Of a stretch of 64,000 bases of DNA, positions 7,559 to 15,910 are shown in pieces; within the stretch, counting starts at the first letter, position 1, and the number at the start of each line of letters is the position of its first letter. The stretch spans positions 1 to 64,000 of the forward strand of contig NZ_PDHO01000024.1 of the NCBI RefSeq assembly GCF_002887815.1, in the 5' to 3' direction. This stretch comes from Mycobacterium sp. ENV421. Its GTDB lineage: Bacteria; Actinomycetota; Actinomycetes; Mycobacteriales; Mycobacteriaceae. Position numbers and translations under genes: made by a program. The notes beneath the pieces were generated by a model, which was not told the origin of the DNA, did not search any database, and saw only the letters and a list, made by a program, of their open reading frames with translations.

Positions 7559-8751
7559 CGGCTGCTCACCAACATCGAGCCCGCGACGGGACCGCCGCCG
7601 ACACCGATCGCGACGACCTCAGGAGTGCGCGGAGCTTGTCGTTCGCCGCCCTCGCCCCACAACTGCACACAGGCCTCGTGCAGGAAGCCCATGCCGTGCA
7701 GCCGTCCTCCCGACAACTGCCCGCCGCTGGTGTTGAGTGGCAGCTGCCCGTCGAGGGCGATTCGGTCACCGTCCTGGATGAACTCACCGACCCGGCCGTG
7801 TTCGCAGAATCCCAACGCCTCCAACCACATCACCGTCAGGAAGCTGAAGCCGTCGTACAGCTGGGCCATGTCGACATCACGCGGCCGTAGCCCGGTGTGC
7901 TCCCACAGAGTGGCGGCCGAATCGTGGGCCGCCATCGTGGTGAGGTCGAAACGTTGTTCCCACGTTGGCCGTTCGAACATTCCCGGCCCGACCGACTCGA
8001 CGGTCAACGGGTGGCGGGGCAAACCGCCGCAGGCGTCCCTGCGGGAGACGATGACCGCGGTCGCCCCATCGCAGGGCACGTCACAGTCGTAGAGGCACAA
8101 GGGTTCCGAGATCATCCGCGCGGACAGATAATCCTCCATTGTGAGCGGGTCCCGGTAGACGGCGTCGGGATTGCGGCCGGCGTTGCGCCGGGCATTGAGC
8201 GCGATCGCACCGAGTTGTTGACGGGTGAGCCCGAAGTCGTGCATGTATCGCTGCGCCGGCATCGCCAGCCAGTTGGCCGCCGACAGCGCCCCGAACGGCG
8301 CGGTCCACTCCATCTGCGGTGGCAGCTTGCCGCCCCCGCCGAGCAGCACCGACGCGTGGCCGCCGCCTGCCTGCTGCGCGGCGGTGGACTCCCACACCGA
8401 GCGAAATACCACAACGTGGTTGGCCAGACCGAGGGTGACGGCCATACAGGCTTCGATCACCGGTCCGATCTGGCCCGCCGTCTCCAACCCGGACATGTAC
8501 CACCTGCTTCGCAGGCCCAGCGCGGTACGCACTTCGGTGACGTTGGCGCCGGAGAAGCCCGGGTTGGCGGCGACCGCGCCCGGGTAGCTGGCGATGCCGT
8601 CGACGTCCTCGACATCGAGCCCGGCGTCGGTGATCGCGCGCAGGACCGCTTCGATCGTCAGCTCCAGCCCGGTGCGGCCCAGTCGGCGACCGACCTGTGA
8701 CTTGCCCGCGCCGGTGATCACGGCCTTGCCGTCGAACGGGCCGCGGTTCAC
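7555..8751 (-). CDS. SCP2-thiolase-fold protein, probable Ltp2-like aldolase
   Basis: This 398-residue protein has the thiolase fold, including a C-terminal GGQLSGGRLHGMG block. The usual nucleophile segment (CASG) is replaced near residues 88-94 by GLETAGQ, so thiolysis is unlikely. Tyr299 in the LYDGFSF motif is where Ltp2 retro-aldolases place a catalytic Tyr. With its overlapping DUF35 partner it fits an acyl-CoA retro-aldolase or lipid-transfer-like enzyme. A biosynthetic thiolase is ruled out by the missing Cys. The GTG start overlaps the K+ channel stop. The substrate is unknown, possibly a steroid or branched acyl-CoA. Confidence 0.82.
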   Translation of the reverse strand: MNRGPFDGKAVITGAGKSQVGRRLGRTGLELTIEAVLRAITDAGLDVEDVDGIASYPGAVAANPGFSGANVTEVRTALGLRSRWYMSGLETAGQIGPVIEACMAVTLGLANHVVVFRSVWESTAAQQAGGGHASVLLGGGGKLPPQMEWTAPFGALSAANWLAMPAQRYMHDFGLTRQQLGAIALNARRNAGRNPDAVYRDPLTMEDYLSARMISEPLCLYDCDVPCDGATAVIVSRRDACGGLPRHPLTVESVGPGMFERPTWEQRFDLTTMAAHDSAATLWEHTGLRPRDVDMAQLYDGFSFLTVMWLEALGFCEHGRVGEFIQDGDRIALDGQLPLNTSGGQLSGGRLHGMGFLHEACVQLWGEGGERQAPRTPEVVAIGVGGGPVAGSMLVSSR

Positions 8752-9518
8752 CGGGTCCTCGTCTCCATCTGGGCGGCAACAAGATCCGCGAGACGCGCGA
8801 CTTCGGCCTGGAGACTTTCGATGTGCGCCACGGTGGCCGCCTGCTGAGCACTGTCCTGCGCCGAGACACGCTGCACGATCCAGCTCGCGATCGTGGCGGT
8901 GATCGCACCGACCATGCTGATCCCGCCGATCATCAGAAGTGCCGCGACAATTCTGCCCAGCACGGTCACCGGGTAGAGGTCACCGTAGCCGACCGTGGTG
9001 ATCGTGGTGACCGACCACCACACGGCGTCGCCAAAACTCGTGATGTTGGCTCCCGGAGCGGGCCGTTCGACCTGCAACACCGCCAGCGACGCGGCATAGA
9101 CCAGCAGGACGGCGCTGAACGCGGTGTAGGCCACCACACGACCGCGGATGGCGTCACCGACGGCCCGCTGCAAGGCCCCCACCAGGGCGACCAGGCGCAG
9201 CAACAGCAGCGGGCCCATCAACGGCAACACGACGACCACCAGGTCCAGCACGTGGCGGAAGAACCACCGCGCGCGCTGCTCGGCCAGAGTCAGGCGCGCC
9301 ACGTAGTCGACCACGAACGGCAGATACAGCAGGAAGAGCAGCCCGTGGATGATGTGCATGTTCAAGCCCTGCGGCCGGCCCAGCACCTTGACCGAGAACA
9401 GTGCGAGGAACGCCGCCGCGCACGCCGCGAGCGGCCACTCGGCCAGTGCCTCCCACCGCTGTAGCCTCGACTCAGGAACCGCTGTCTCGTCCTGTGTTTC
9501 GCGTTCGACCACGGTCAC
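8748..9518 (-). CDS. Voltage-gated-like K+ channel
   Basis: This 256-residue membrane protein has about four N-terminal helices, a pore loop with the TTVGYGD selectivity filter, a final pore-lining helix, and a C-terminal coiled-coil tail (IESLQAEVARLADLV) suited to tetramer assembly. The GTG start at 9518 overlaps the preceding stop by 4 bp; the longer upstream reading frame would run through the small membrane protein gene. The Arg-rich S4 pattern is weak, so voltage sensing is uncertain. Its coupling to the thiolase/DUF35 genes is unusual. Confidence 0.85.
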   Translation of the reverse strand: MTVVERETQDETAVPESRLQRWEALAEWPLAACAAAFLALFSVKVLGRPQGLNMHIIHGLLFLLYLPFVVDYVARLTLAEQRARWFFRHVLDLVVVVLPLMGPLLLLRLVALVGALQRAVGDAIRGRVVAYTAFSAVLLVYAASLAVLQVERPAPGANITSFGDAVWWSVTTITTVGYGDLYPVTVLGRIVAALLMIGGISMVGAITATIASWIVQRVSAQDSAQQAATVAHIESLQAEVARLADLVAAQMETRTR

Positions 9519-9751
9519 GAACTGCGAGCCTCCTCTTGATCGCGCACCACCTGTTTGGCCCGCATGGTCTGGTCGGTCAGCCCGAGCGCGATCAGCACGT
9601 CGACGGCGGTGATCACCAGTCCCCAGTAGTACATCCACCGGACGGTCGGGTCGGGTTGCGCGGCGAAGTACACCACCAAAAATATCGGGCCGACGATGCC
9701 GAACACGAGGCACATCGCCTGCACTTTGAGGTACACCAGGAACGTCTCCAT
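9515..9751 (-). CDS. Small two-helix membrane protein
   Basis: This 78-residue protein starts METFLVYLK and has two hydrophobic helices, with a charged C-terminal tail ending QEEARSS. The start is just beyond the stop of the rhodanese gene, and the stop overlaps the K+ channel start. I do not recognise a family. It could be an accessory subunit of the channel, given the translational coupling. Confidence 0.75.
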   Translation of the reverse strand: METFLVYLKVQAMCLVFGIVGPIFLVVYFAAQPDPTVRWMYYWGLVITAVDVLIALGLTDQTMRAKQVVRDQEEARSS

Positions 9752-9753
9752 CG

Positions 9754-10602
9754 TCACTGCTCGCCGCGGGCGACCGGCCGGCCGGGCTCCGAACTCCATT
9801 GCGACCACGAGCCCGGGAACAGTGCGGCCTGACGGCCCGCGGCGGTCAATGCGGCGACGGCCACCGCCGCGGTGATGCCCGATCCGCAGTACACACCGAT
9901 CGGTGCCTCGGGGCCGACGTCGCAGGCGGCCAGTAGCTCGTCCAGGGCGCTGTCGCTGATGAAGCTCTGATCCCCGGTCAGCAGTCCCGTACTCGGCAGG
10001 TTGCGCGCCCCGGGGATGTGCCCGGCCACCGCGTCGACCGGTTCCACCTCACCGCGGAAGCGGTCCGGCGCGCGGGCATCCAGCAACGGCCCGCTGCCGA
10101 CCTCGTCGGCGGTCAAGGTGGGCAGCGCACCCGCGTACAGATCGTCGTGGGCCACCGTGACGTCGCCCGGAGGTGGTTCGACCGGGCCGGTGTCGACATG
10201 CCCACCGGCCGCTTTCCAGGCCGCCCAGCCGCCGTCGAGAATGCGGACGTCCGGGATGCCCGCCGCCGTCAGCACCCACCAGGCCCGTGCCGAGCCGGCC
10301 CGGTTCCAGTCGTCGTAGACCACCACGGTCTGCCCCGCGCGGATCCCCCACCGACGCGCGGCGGCCTGCACCGCAGGTCCGGACGGCAGCGGGTGTCGTC
10401 CGCGGCCGGGCACCGTGTGGTCGCTCAGGTCGTCGTCGAGCGATACATACACCGCGCCCGGAACGTGGCCCTGCAGGTAGTGCTGTCGCCCGTCCGGCTC
10501 GCTCAAGGTCCACCGCACGTCGAGAACGGTCACCGGATCACCGGCTGCCAATCGATTGACCAGCGCTTCAGCGGTGATCAGTACGTCAGCGCGCCCAGTC
10601 AT
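9754..10602 (-). CDS. Sulfurtransferase (two-domain rhodanese)
   Basis: This 282-residue protein has two rhodanese domains, residues about 8-130 (inactive) and 160-275 (active). The catalytic Cys is in the CGSGITA loop at about residue 239, the loop type of 3-mercaptopyruvate sulfurtransferases and thiosulfate:cyanide sulfurtransferases (SseA-like). I chose MTGRADV at 10602 over a start at 10632 because the alignable domain begins there. It is the first gene of the leftward operon that runs to 7115. Confidence 0.88.
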   Translation of the reverse strand: MTGRADVLITAEALVNRLAAGDPVTVLDVRWTLSEPDGRQHYLQGHVPGAVYVSLDDDLSDHTVPGRGRHPLPSGPAVQAAARRWGIRAGQTVVVYDDWNRAGSARAWWVLTAAGIPDVRILDGGWAAWKAAGGHVDTGPVEPPPGDVTVAHDDLYAGALPTLTADEVGSGPLLDARAPDRFRGEVEPVDAVAGHIPGARNLPSTGLLTGDQSFISDSALDELLAACDVGPEAPIGVYCGSGITAAVAVAALTAAGRQAALFPGSWSQWSSEPGRPVARGEQ

Positions 10603-10933
10603 CGAGTCTCCCCGTTCGTCGTCGGTCGGCACCGATGATCATGCCCTCGCGCGCGCGTCGACGCAGGCACCAGGTGGTCAACCTGAGAAGAAGCTGAAAT
10701 CGAGTAGTGCACTACGCGTGCGCACGTCGATATCGGCCCGATAACTTTGCTACAGCATCAGACGACACACGGGTTCCGACGGGGGGCGCCGGAATCGCCT
10801 GATGGTTCGCACCACGGCTATGGGGGGTGTGGTGCGAACGCCAGGCGGCGCTGGGGAAGGTCATCGAGCCTTCCCCGGCGTCCGTGGTTTTCTCGGACGT
10901 CCTCGTCCGGTAGCCGACGGTAGGGTCGGCCGG
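10603..10933. other. Divergent intergenic region with inverted repeat
   Basis: This 331-bp region lies between the leftward rhodanese operon and the rightward peptidase gene and must contain both promoters. Apart from the 11-bp inverted repeat at 10805-10839 I see no clear motif. The ORF reading into it (start at 10802) is an artificial extension of the peptidase. Confidence 0.6.
10805..10839. promoter_or_regulatory. 11-bp perfect inverted repeat, 13-nt spacer
   Basis: GTTCGCACCAC at 10805-10815 is the exact reverse complement of GTGGTGCGAAC at 10829-10839. It is about 95 bp upstream of the P1 peptidase start. Both flanking genes point away, so it is not a terminator for either. It may be an operator, or a hairpin in the 5' leader. 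Confidence 0.5.
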
Positions 10934-12085
10934 ATGACGTCTCCAGCGGCATTCACCGCCGACGGCCGGCCTCGCGCTCGTGGACTGGACATCCCGCTCG
11001 CCGGCGAACCAGGCCCACTCAACGCCATCACCGATGTGGCCGGCGTCGAGGTCGGTGTGACCACCCTGCTGGCCGGCGACGGAGAGCTGATCGTGGGAAG
11101 CGGCCCGGTGCGCACCGGCGTCACCGCGATCCTGCCCCGCGGCCGGGCCGGCCTCGGCAGGCCATGCGCCGCGGGTTGGTTCTCCCTCAACGGCAACGGC
11201 GAGATGACCGGCACCACCTGGATCGAGGAGTCCGGCGCCTTCAATCTTCCTGTGCTGCTGTCGAATACGCATGCCGTCGGTGCCTGTCACGCGGGTGTGA
11301 TCTCCTGGGTCAACCGGATCGATCCGGTGCTGGCCCGTCAGTGGCTGCTGCCGGTGTGCGCCGAGACGTGGGACGGCTACCTCAATGACATCAACGGCGG
11401 GCATGTGCGCCCCGAACACGCCGAAGCGGCACTGGACCACGCCACCGGCGGCCCGGTGGCGGAGGGGTCGGTCGGTGGCGGCACCGGGATGAATTGCTAT
11501 GAGTTCAAGGGCGGCAACGGAACTGCGTCCCGGCTGGTGCGGTACGGCAGTCACACCTTTACCGTGGGCGCCTTTGTCCAGGCGAATTTCGGTGCGCGCC
11601 ATGAACTCACCGTGTCCGGACGTCTCGTCGGCCCGCACTTGGATGTCGAGAATCCGCTCGACGGCGACTGGTTCGAGCGCGACCTCACCCGGCCGCCGCC
11701 CGGAGCCGGTTCGGTGATCGTCGTGATCGCCACCGACGCACCGCTGCTACCCGGGCAGTGCAAGGCACTGGCCCGACGGGTGCCGCTCGGGCTGGCCCGC
11801 ACCGGCACCACCGGCAGCCACTTCTCCGGAGACATCTTCCTGGCGTTCTCGACCGCCGACGCACCGGATCTGGCCAGCCGGTTCCCCGTCGGCCCAGTCG
11901 GCGACGACGAATTCGGCCACCTGCGGTTCCTGCCGTGGGGCCGGATGGACGACTTCTATGCCGCGGTCGTGCACAGCGTGGAGGAGGCCGTCCTCAATGC
12001 GTTGGTGGTCAACGCCGACATGGTCGGTCGCGACGGGCATCGCTCCCCCGCACTCCCGCACGACCGCCTGCGCGCGCTGCTGTGA
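10934..12085 (+). CDS. P1 family (DmpA/S58) aminopeptidase
   Basis: This 383-residue protein matches DmpA-like N-terminal-nucleophile hydrolases. It has the RGLDIPLAGEPGPLNAITDV opening, NGNGEMTG, the GGGTGMNCYEFKGGNGTASR block around the self-cleavage/nucleophile region, and the SGDIFLAFSTA segment. The family self-processes into two chains and removes N-terminal D- or beta-amino acids. I chose the ATG at 10934 because family similarity begins there. No adjacent gene explains its substrate. Confidence 0.88.
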   Translation: MTSPAAFTADGRPRARGLDIPLAGEPGPLNAITDVAGVEVGVTTLLAGDGELIVGSGPVRTGVTAILPRGRAGLGRPCAAGWFSLNGNGEMTGTTWIEESGAFNLPVLLSNTHAVGACHAGVISWVNRIDPVLARQWLLPVCAETWDGYLNDINGGHVRPEHAEAALDHATGGPVAEGSVGGGTGMNCYEFKGGNGTASRLVRYGSHTFTVGAFVQANFGARHELTVSGRLVGPHLDVENPLDGDWFERDLTRPPPGAGSVIVVIATDAPLLPGQCKALARRVPLGLARTGTTGSHFSGDIFLAFSTADAPDLASRFPVGPVGDDEFGHLRFLPWGRMDDFYAAVVHSVEEAVLNALVVNADMVGRDGHRSPALPHDRLRALL

Positions 12086-12086
12086 C

Positions 12087-12899
12087 TCAGACGTTAAGCG
12101 TCGGGATCGTGTCAGGTTTGCTGAAGTCGATCTGAGCCGCCGGGTTGGCGATCGCGGTGACCAGACCCGTCGCAAACGGGCCGGCGTCGTCGAACAGCGT
12201 CCCGGCACCGACCGAGATGCCGTCCGACGTCCAGTGCGAATCGCCCTGCACCCCAATGTGTTCCGACTGCGGCAATCGGGAGAGCGCGACGGTGAGATCA
12301 CCGTTGATGTAGCCGATGCCCTTGGTGCCGAGGTTACTGACCAGGCTGGTGGCCTCGGCCACGACGACGGTGCGGACGAACGGCGTGATGTCGTGACCGG
12401 CGACCACATCGATCGGGCAGTGGTAGACGCGCTTGCGTGAGGTGTTCTGGTGCGCGCCTCCGTCGGCGAGCCAGCCGACATCGTCACTGCCGATGAAGTA
12501 GCCGTGCCGGTCGCCACCGGTCGGCGGGGTGAACTCGGCGTGGGCCATCCACTCTTCGCCGGGCGGCGGTTCGGACAGCCGGTACTGCACCATCGTCGCC
12601 CGCGCGACGATCGCCTCGCCCTGAAGGACGTCGCATTCCGAGTTTCGAATCCGCCTGCCGTCACGAATCAGCCGGACACGCACCGTCGTCGGCACCCGGC
12701 GTGCCGCCTTGAACAGGTCAACGGTGAGCCGGGCCGGCAGGAACTCGGGCAGGCCGAACCGCTGCTCGAGGGTGAACGCGGCCAGGCTGACCACAGCGGG
12801 CCCGTTGAGCATGTCGTCACCCCAGCGGCTGCGGGCATTCTCCGTCGGATGGAAGTTGCCGTCGGGATCGGAAATGAAATGCGCCGGTCGGGTGGCCAT
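12087..12899 (-). CDS. Acyl-CoA thioesterase (double hotdog, TesB-like)
   Basis: This 270-residue protein has two hotdog halves, as in TesB/4HBT_3 mycobacterial thioesterases. Segments include RWGDDMLNGPAVVSLAA and a second half beginning near WLADGGAHQNTS. It probably hydrolyses medium- or long-chain acyl-CoA in the cytosol. Its stop is 1 bp from the convergent peptidase stop, and its start faces the MFS gene. Confidence 0.82.
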   Translation of the reverse strand: MATRPAHFISDPDGNFHPTENARSRWGDDMLNGPAVVSLAAFTLEQRFGLPEFLPARLTVDLFKAARRVPTTVRVRLIRDGRRIRNSECDVLQGEAIVARATMVQYRLSEPPPGEEWMAHAEFTPPTGGDRHGYFIGSDDVGWLADGGAHQNTSRKRVYHCPIDVVAGHDITPFVRTVVVAEATSLVSNLGTKGIGYINGDLTVALSRLPQSEHIGVQGDSHWTSDGISVGAGTLFDDAGPFATGLVTAIANPAAQIDFSKPDTIPTLNV

Positions 12900-12964
12900 C
12901 CGGGCATCCTCGCACAGCCCCCTCCGGCGTCCGGCACTCGGTGGTTAGCCCGCATAATCAACTC

Positions 12965-14419
12965 GTGCGCGACCTCCAAGCCCCCCATGCCGGCGCCGGG
13001 TATCACCGGCCGGGGCCGCTCGTGGCCACACTGAGCGTCGTCGCCCTGACCGTCGCGGTGTTGCAGACCGGCGTCGTGCCGGTCCTGGGTGTGATGGCCC
13101 GACAGCTGCATGCGTCCCCGGTCGACGTCAGCTGGGCTGTCACGGCCAACCTTCTCGCGGCGGCGGCGACCACTCCCCTCATCGGTCGCCTTGCCGATCT
13201 GTACAGCAAAAAGGGGGTGCTGCTGGCGGTCCTGGGGATCGTGCTCGCCGGCTCGCTGCTGGCCGCGCTGACGTCCTCGCTTCCGCTGCTGATCACCGCG
13301 CGGGTGTTGCAGGGCGCGTCGTACTCGCTGTACCCGATCGGGGTGTCCATCCTGCGCGAGGAGCTGCCCCCCGACCGCCTCATGCGGGCGATGGCGGTGC
13401 TGTCCGGCTCGCTCGGATTCGGCGGCGGCATGGGCCTGGTCGTCACCGGGCTGTTGATGCGCGGTGACGCCGGCTATCACCGGGTGTTCTGGTTGACGAC
13501 GGTGTTCACGGTGCTGGTGATCATCGCCGTGCTGGCCGTCCTGCCGACCCGCCCGCGAAGTTCGGCGGGGACCGTCGATTGGGGCGGTGCGGCCGGGCTG
13601 GCGTTGGGTCTGTCCGCGGTGCTGCTGGCGATCACCCAGGGTCACGGCTGGGGCTGGGTATCGGCACGCACGGTCGGCTGCCTGGCCGCGGGGCTGGCGG
13701 TGCTGAGCGCCTGGTGGTGGTGGGAGCGACGCAGCCCGCACCCCTTGGTGTCGACGGCGATGCTGTCGCGCCGCCCGATCCTGTTGACCAATCTCGCGAC
13801 GATCCTGGTCGGAATGGGCCTGTATTTCGCGTTCCTCGGGCTGACCGACTTCGTCCAGGCGCCCGCCGGTAGCGGCTACGGCTTCGGCGCGACGGTGCTC
13901 GGGGCCAGCGTCGTGTTCTTGCTGCCCGGCGCTCTCGCCGGGTTCCTGACCGCGGTGGCCAGCGGCCGCTACATCGACCGCTTCGGTGCCCGCGCGGTGT
14001 TGATGGTGGGCGCCGCGGCCGGCGTCCTCGGGTTCGTACTGCTTGCCGTCCTGCACCACCAGCCGTGGCAGGTGATCATGGCCGGCGTACTGGCCAACGC
14101 CTACATCAGCCTGGCCTACGGGGCATTGCCTGCCCTGGTTGTGCGCGAGGTCGACGCAGGCGAAACCGGGGTCGCCACAAGCATGAACGCCATCGCGCGC
14201 ACCGTCGGCAGTTCGATCGCCGCCGCGATCGTCGCGGTCCTGCTGGGCCGGTCGGACCACGGCCACATCCCGGAGAGCAGCTTCACGGTGATCTTCGCCC
14301 TCGGCGCGATCACTGCTGCCGCCGCGATGCTGCTGATCGCGATCACCCGACCGAAGCTGCGGGTCGCCTCGACCGAGGACGTCACCGAGTCGCGCGCGAT
14401 GAACCACGAATGGGGCTGA
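12965..14419 (+). CDS. MFS transporter, 14-helix drug:H+ antiporter type
   Basis: This 484-residue protein has about 14 membrane segments, a loop-2 motif GRLADLYSKKGVL, and motif-C-like segments of the DHA2 exporters. The GTG at 12965 (VRDLQAP) was preferred to one at 12941. It probably exports small amphiphilic compounds by proton antiport. The substrate is unknown. It is divergent from the thioesterase with a 65-bp gap. Confidence 0.88.
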   Translation: MRDLQAPHAGAGYHRPGPLVATLSVVALTVAVLQTGVVPVLGVMARQLHASPVDVSWAVTANLLAAAATTPLIGRLADLYSKKGVLLAVLGIVLAGSLLAALTSSLPLLITARVLQGASYSLYPIGVSILREELPPDRLMRAMAVLSGSLGFGGGMGLVVTGLLMRGDAGYHRVFWLTTVFTVLVIIAVLAVLPTRPRSSAGTVDWGGAAGLALGLSAVLLAITQGHGWGWVSARTVGCLAAGLAVLSAWWWWERRSPHPLVSTAMLSRRPILLTNLATILVGMGLYFAFLGLTDFVQAPAGSGYGFGATVLGASVVFLLPGALAGFLTAVASGRYIDRFGARAVLMVGAAAGVLGFVLLAVLHHQPWQVIMAGVLANAYISLAYGALPALVVREVDAGETGVATSMNAIARTVGSSIAAAIVAVLLGRSDHGHIPESSFTVIFALGAITAAAAMLLIAITRPKLRVASTEDVTESRAMNHEWG

Positions 14420-14420
14420 G

Positions 14421-15287
14421 CTACCCGGGCTGAACCGGCGTCGGTGTGTCACGCGTGCCGGCGCGGGCGGCCCCGATCCCGGCGGCGACGACGAAGCCGA
14501 CACCGACGATCGCCCACGAGTTGGGCACCTGGTGAACGACGACGAACCCGATCAACAGAGCCAGCGCCGGCTCCAGGCTCATCAGCGTCCCGAAGGCCGC
14601 GGTGTTCAGGCGGCGTAATGCCATCAACTCGAGGACGAACGGCGCAATCGGCAGCAACAGGGCCAAGCCGAGGCCGATCAGGATCATGTCCGGCGTCATC
14701 CGCGGCAGCACCGCCCAGCCGACCGCCGCGGTGACAGTGACCGCGGCCACCGGCATCGACACCCCGAGACCCTGCAGCCCGCTCACCCGGTCGCCGACGC
14801 GCTGGGTCAGCAGGATGTAGGCCGCCCAGCAGGCTGCGGCGCCCAGCGCGAACGCCACCCCCACCACGTCGATCGCACCTTGCGCCGGCTGGGTCAGCGC
14901 CGCGACGCCGACAGCGGCCAGCGCCGGCCACACCCAGCGGCCCCGCCCGCGGCCGCTGACGACCGCCACGGCCAACGGTCCGAGAAACTCCAGGGCACTG
15001 GCCGTCCCCATCGGGATGCGCGCCAACGCCGCCATGAACAACATCGTGGTCAACGCGGTCACCAGCCCCAGCAGCACGCAGATCCCGAACGTGGCTCGGG
15101 TGAACGCCGAGGGCCGCGGGCGCACGAGCACCAGCAGCAGCACTCCGGCCCAGGCCACCCGCAGCCACGCGGCGCCTTCGGCCCCGATCCGCCCGATCAG
15201 GCCGATCGCCACCGCAAGCCCGAGCTGGACGCACACCATCGCGGCCACTGCCAGGGCAGCACCCACGCGGGCCGGATGTCCGGTCAT
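14421..15287 (-). CDS. EamA-family exporter (RhtA-like)
   Basis: This 288-residue protein has ten membrane helices in two EamA repeats ([15 protein letters not shown] in the first, [16 protein letters not shown] in the second). These motifs are typical of RhtA-type threonine/homoserine exporters. I chose MTGHPAR at 15287. It is convergent with the MFS gene, 1 bp apart, and divergent from the MarR gene. Confidence 0.87.
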   Translation of the reverse strand: MTGHPARVGAALAVAAMVCVQLGLAVAIGLIGRIGAEGAAWLRVAWAGVLLLVLVRPRPSAFTRATFGICVLLGLVTALTTMLFMAALARIPMGTASALEFLGPLAVAVVSGRGRGRWVWPALAAVGVAALTQPAQGAIDVVGVAFALGAAACWAAYILLTQRVGDRVSGLQGLGVSMPVAAVTVTAAVGWAVLPRMTPDMILIGLGLALLLPIAPFVLELMALRRLNTAAFGTLMSLEPALALLIGFVVVHQVPNSWAIVGVGFVVAAGIGAARAGTRDTPTPVQPG

Positions 15288-15305
15288 GGCTCGCATTCAA
15301 CGACA

Positions 15306-15330
15306 CCCGGCACAGCACCACGGTGCCGGG
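15306..15330. promoter_or_regulatory. Inverted repeat between exporter and MarR genes
   Basis: CCCGGCAC at 15306-15313 pairs with GTGCCGGG at 15323-15330 across nine bases. It sits in the 100-bp divergent region between the EamA gene and the MarR gene. It could be an operator or a leader hairpin. It does not resemble the TTGAC-TTT-GTCAA element downstream of marR. Confidence 0.35.
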
Positions 15331-15387
15331 CTGGTATCAACGTCTCGGACACCCCATACAGAACGGACCCTGCGGAACGGACGCGCT

Positions 15388-15855
15388 GTGACTTCTTCAC
15401 CGAAGGACGAGTCTCTCGACTCGATCAGCCGAAGCCTGGCCCAGGTGGTGCGCCTGACCAGCAGCCGGTCCCTATTCGCCAGGCAGGCGGGCGCAGCCGG
15501 TGTCGGCCTGACCCAGCCGTCGTATGCGTTGCTGCGGATTCTTCTCGACAGCGGCCCGCTGCCCATGGGTGCGCTGGCGCGGGGCGCTCACATGGACCTG
15601 GGGATGGCGACGCGTCAGGTCACCTCCCTGGTCGACGCGGGACTCGTGACCCGCAACCCGGACCCGACCGACCTGCGGGTCGCCCTGGTGGCTGTCACCC
15701 CGCAGGGCCGGCGCGAAGCCGGAAAGCTGCTGGACGTCCGACTCGGTCATCTGCGACGGGCTCTGTCGGGGTGGACGGAAGCCGAACTCGACCAGTTCGA
15801 CCGCTTTCTGACCCGGTTTGTCGCCGACTCCCTCGCCACCCCGATCGACGATTGA
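15388..15855 (+). CDS. MarR-family transcriptional regulator
   Basis: This 155-residue winged-helix protein has the recognition region around MDLGMATRQVTSLVDAG and the wing TRNPDPTDLRVALVAVT. The start is the GTG at 15388. The long upstream frame in the same phase crosses the divergent exporter gene and is not real. A TTGAC-TTT-GTCAA palindrome 20 bp after its stop, before the sulfotransferase gene, is a plausible binding site. Its ligand is unknown. Confidence 0.9.
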   Translation: MTSSPKDESLDSISRSLAQVVRLTSSRSLFARQAGAAGVGLTQPSYALLRILLDSGPLPMGALARGAHMDLGMATRQVTSLVDAGLVTRNPDPTDLRVALVAVTPQGRREAGKLLDVRLGHLRRALSGWTEAELDQFDRFLTRFVADSLATPIDD

Positions 15856-15874
15856 CTCGCCACCGATGATTTGC

Positions 15875-15887
15875 TTGACTTTGTCAA
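15875..15887. promoter_or_regulatory. Putative MarR operator TTGAC-TTT-GTCAA
   Basis: This perfect 5-3-5 palindrome lies 24 bp upstream of the sulfotransferase ATG and 20 bp after the MarR stop. TTGAC-N3-GTCAA has the size and style of MarR sites, and TTGACT could double as a -35 element. I infer that the upstream MarR protein represses the sulfotransferase/DUF1214 gene pair. Confidence 0.6.
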
Positions 15888-15910
15888 TCTTTCGCTTCTA
15901 GCCTTCGACC

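Noticed and set aside
14725-14745. GTGACAGTGAC inside the EamA gene resembling the four-copy palindrome
   Set aside because: It is a direct repeat of GTGAC, not an inverted one, and lies in coding sequence.
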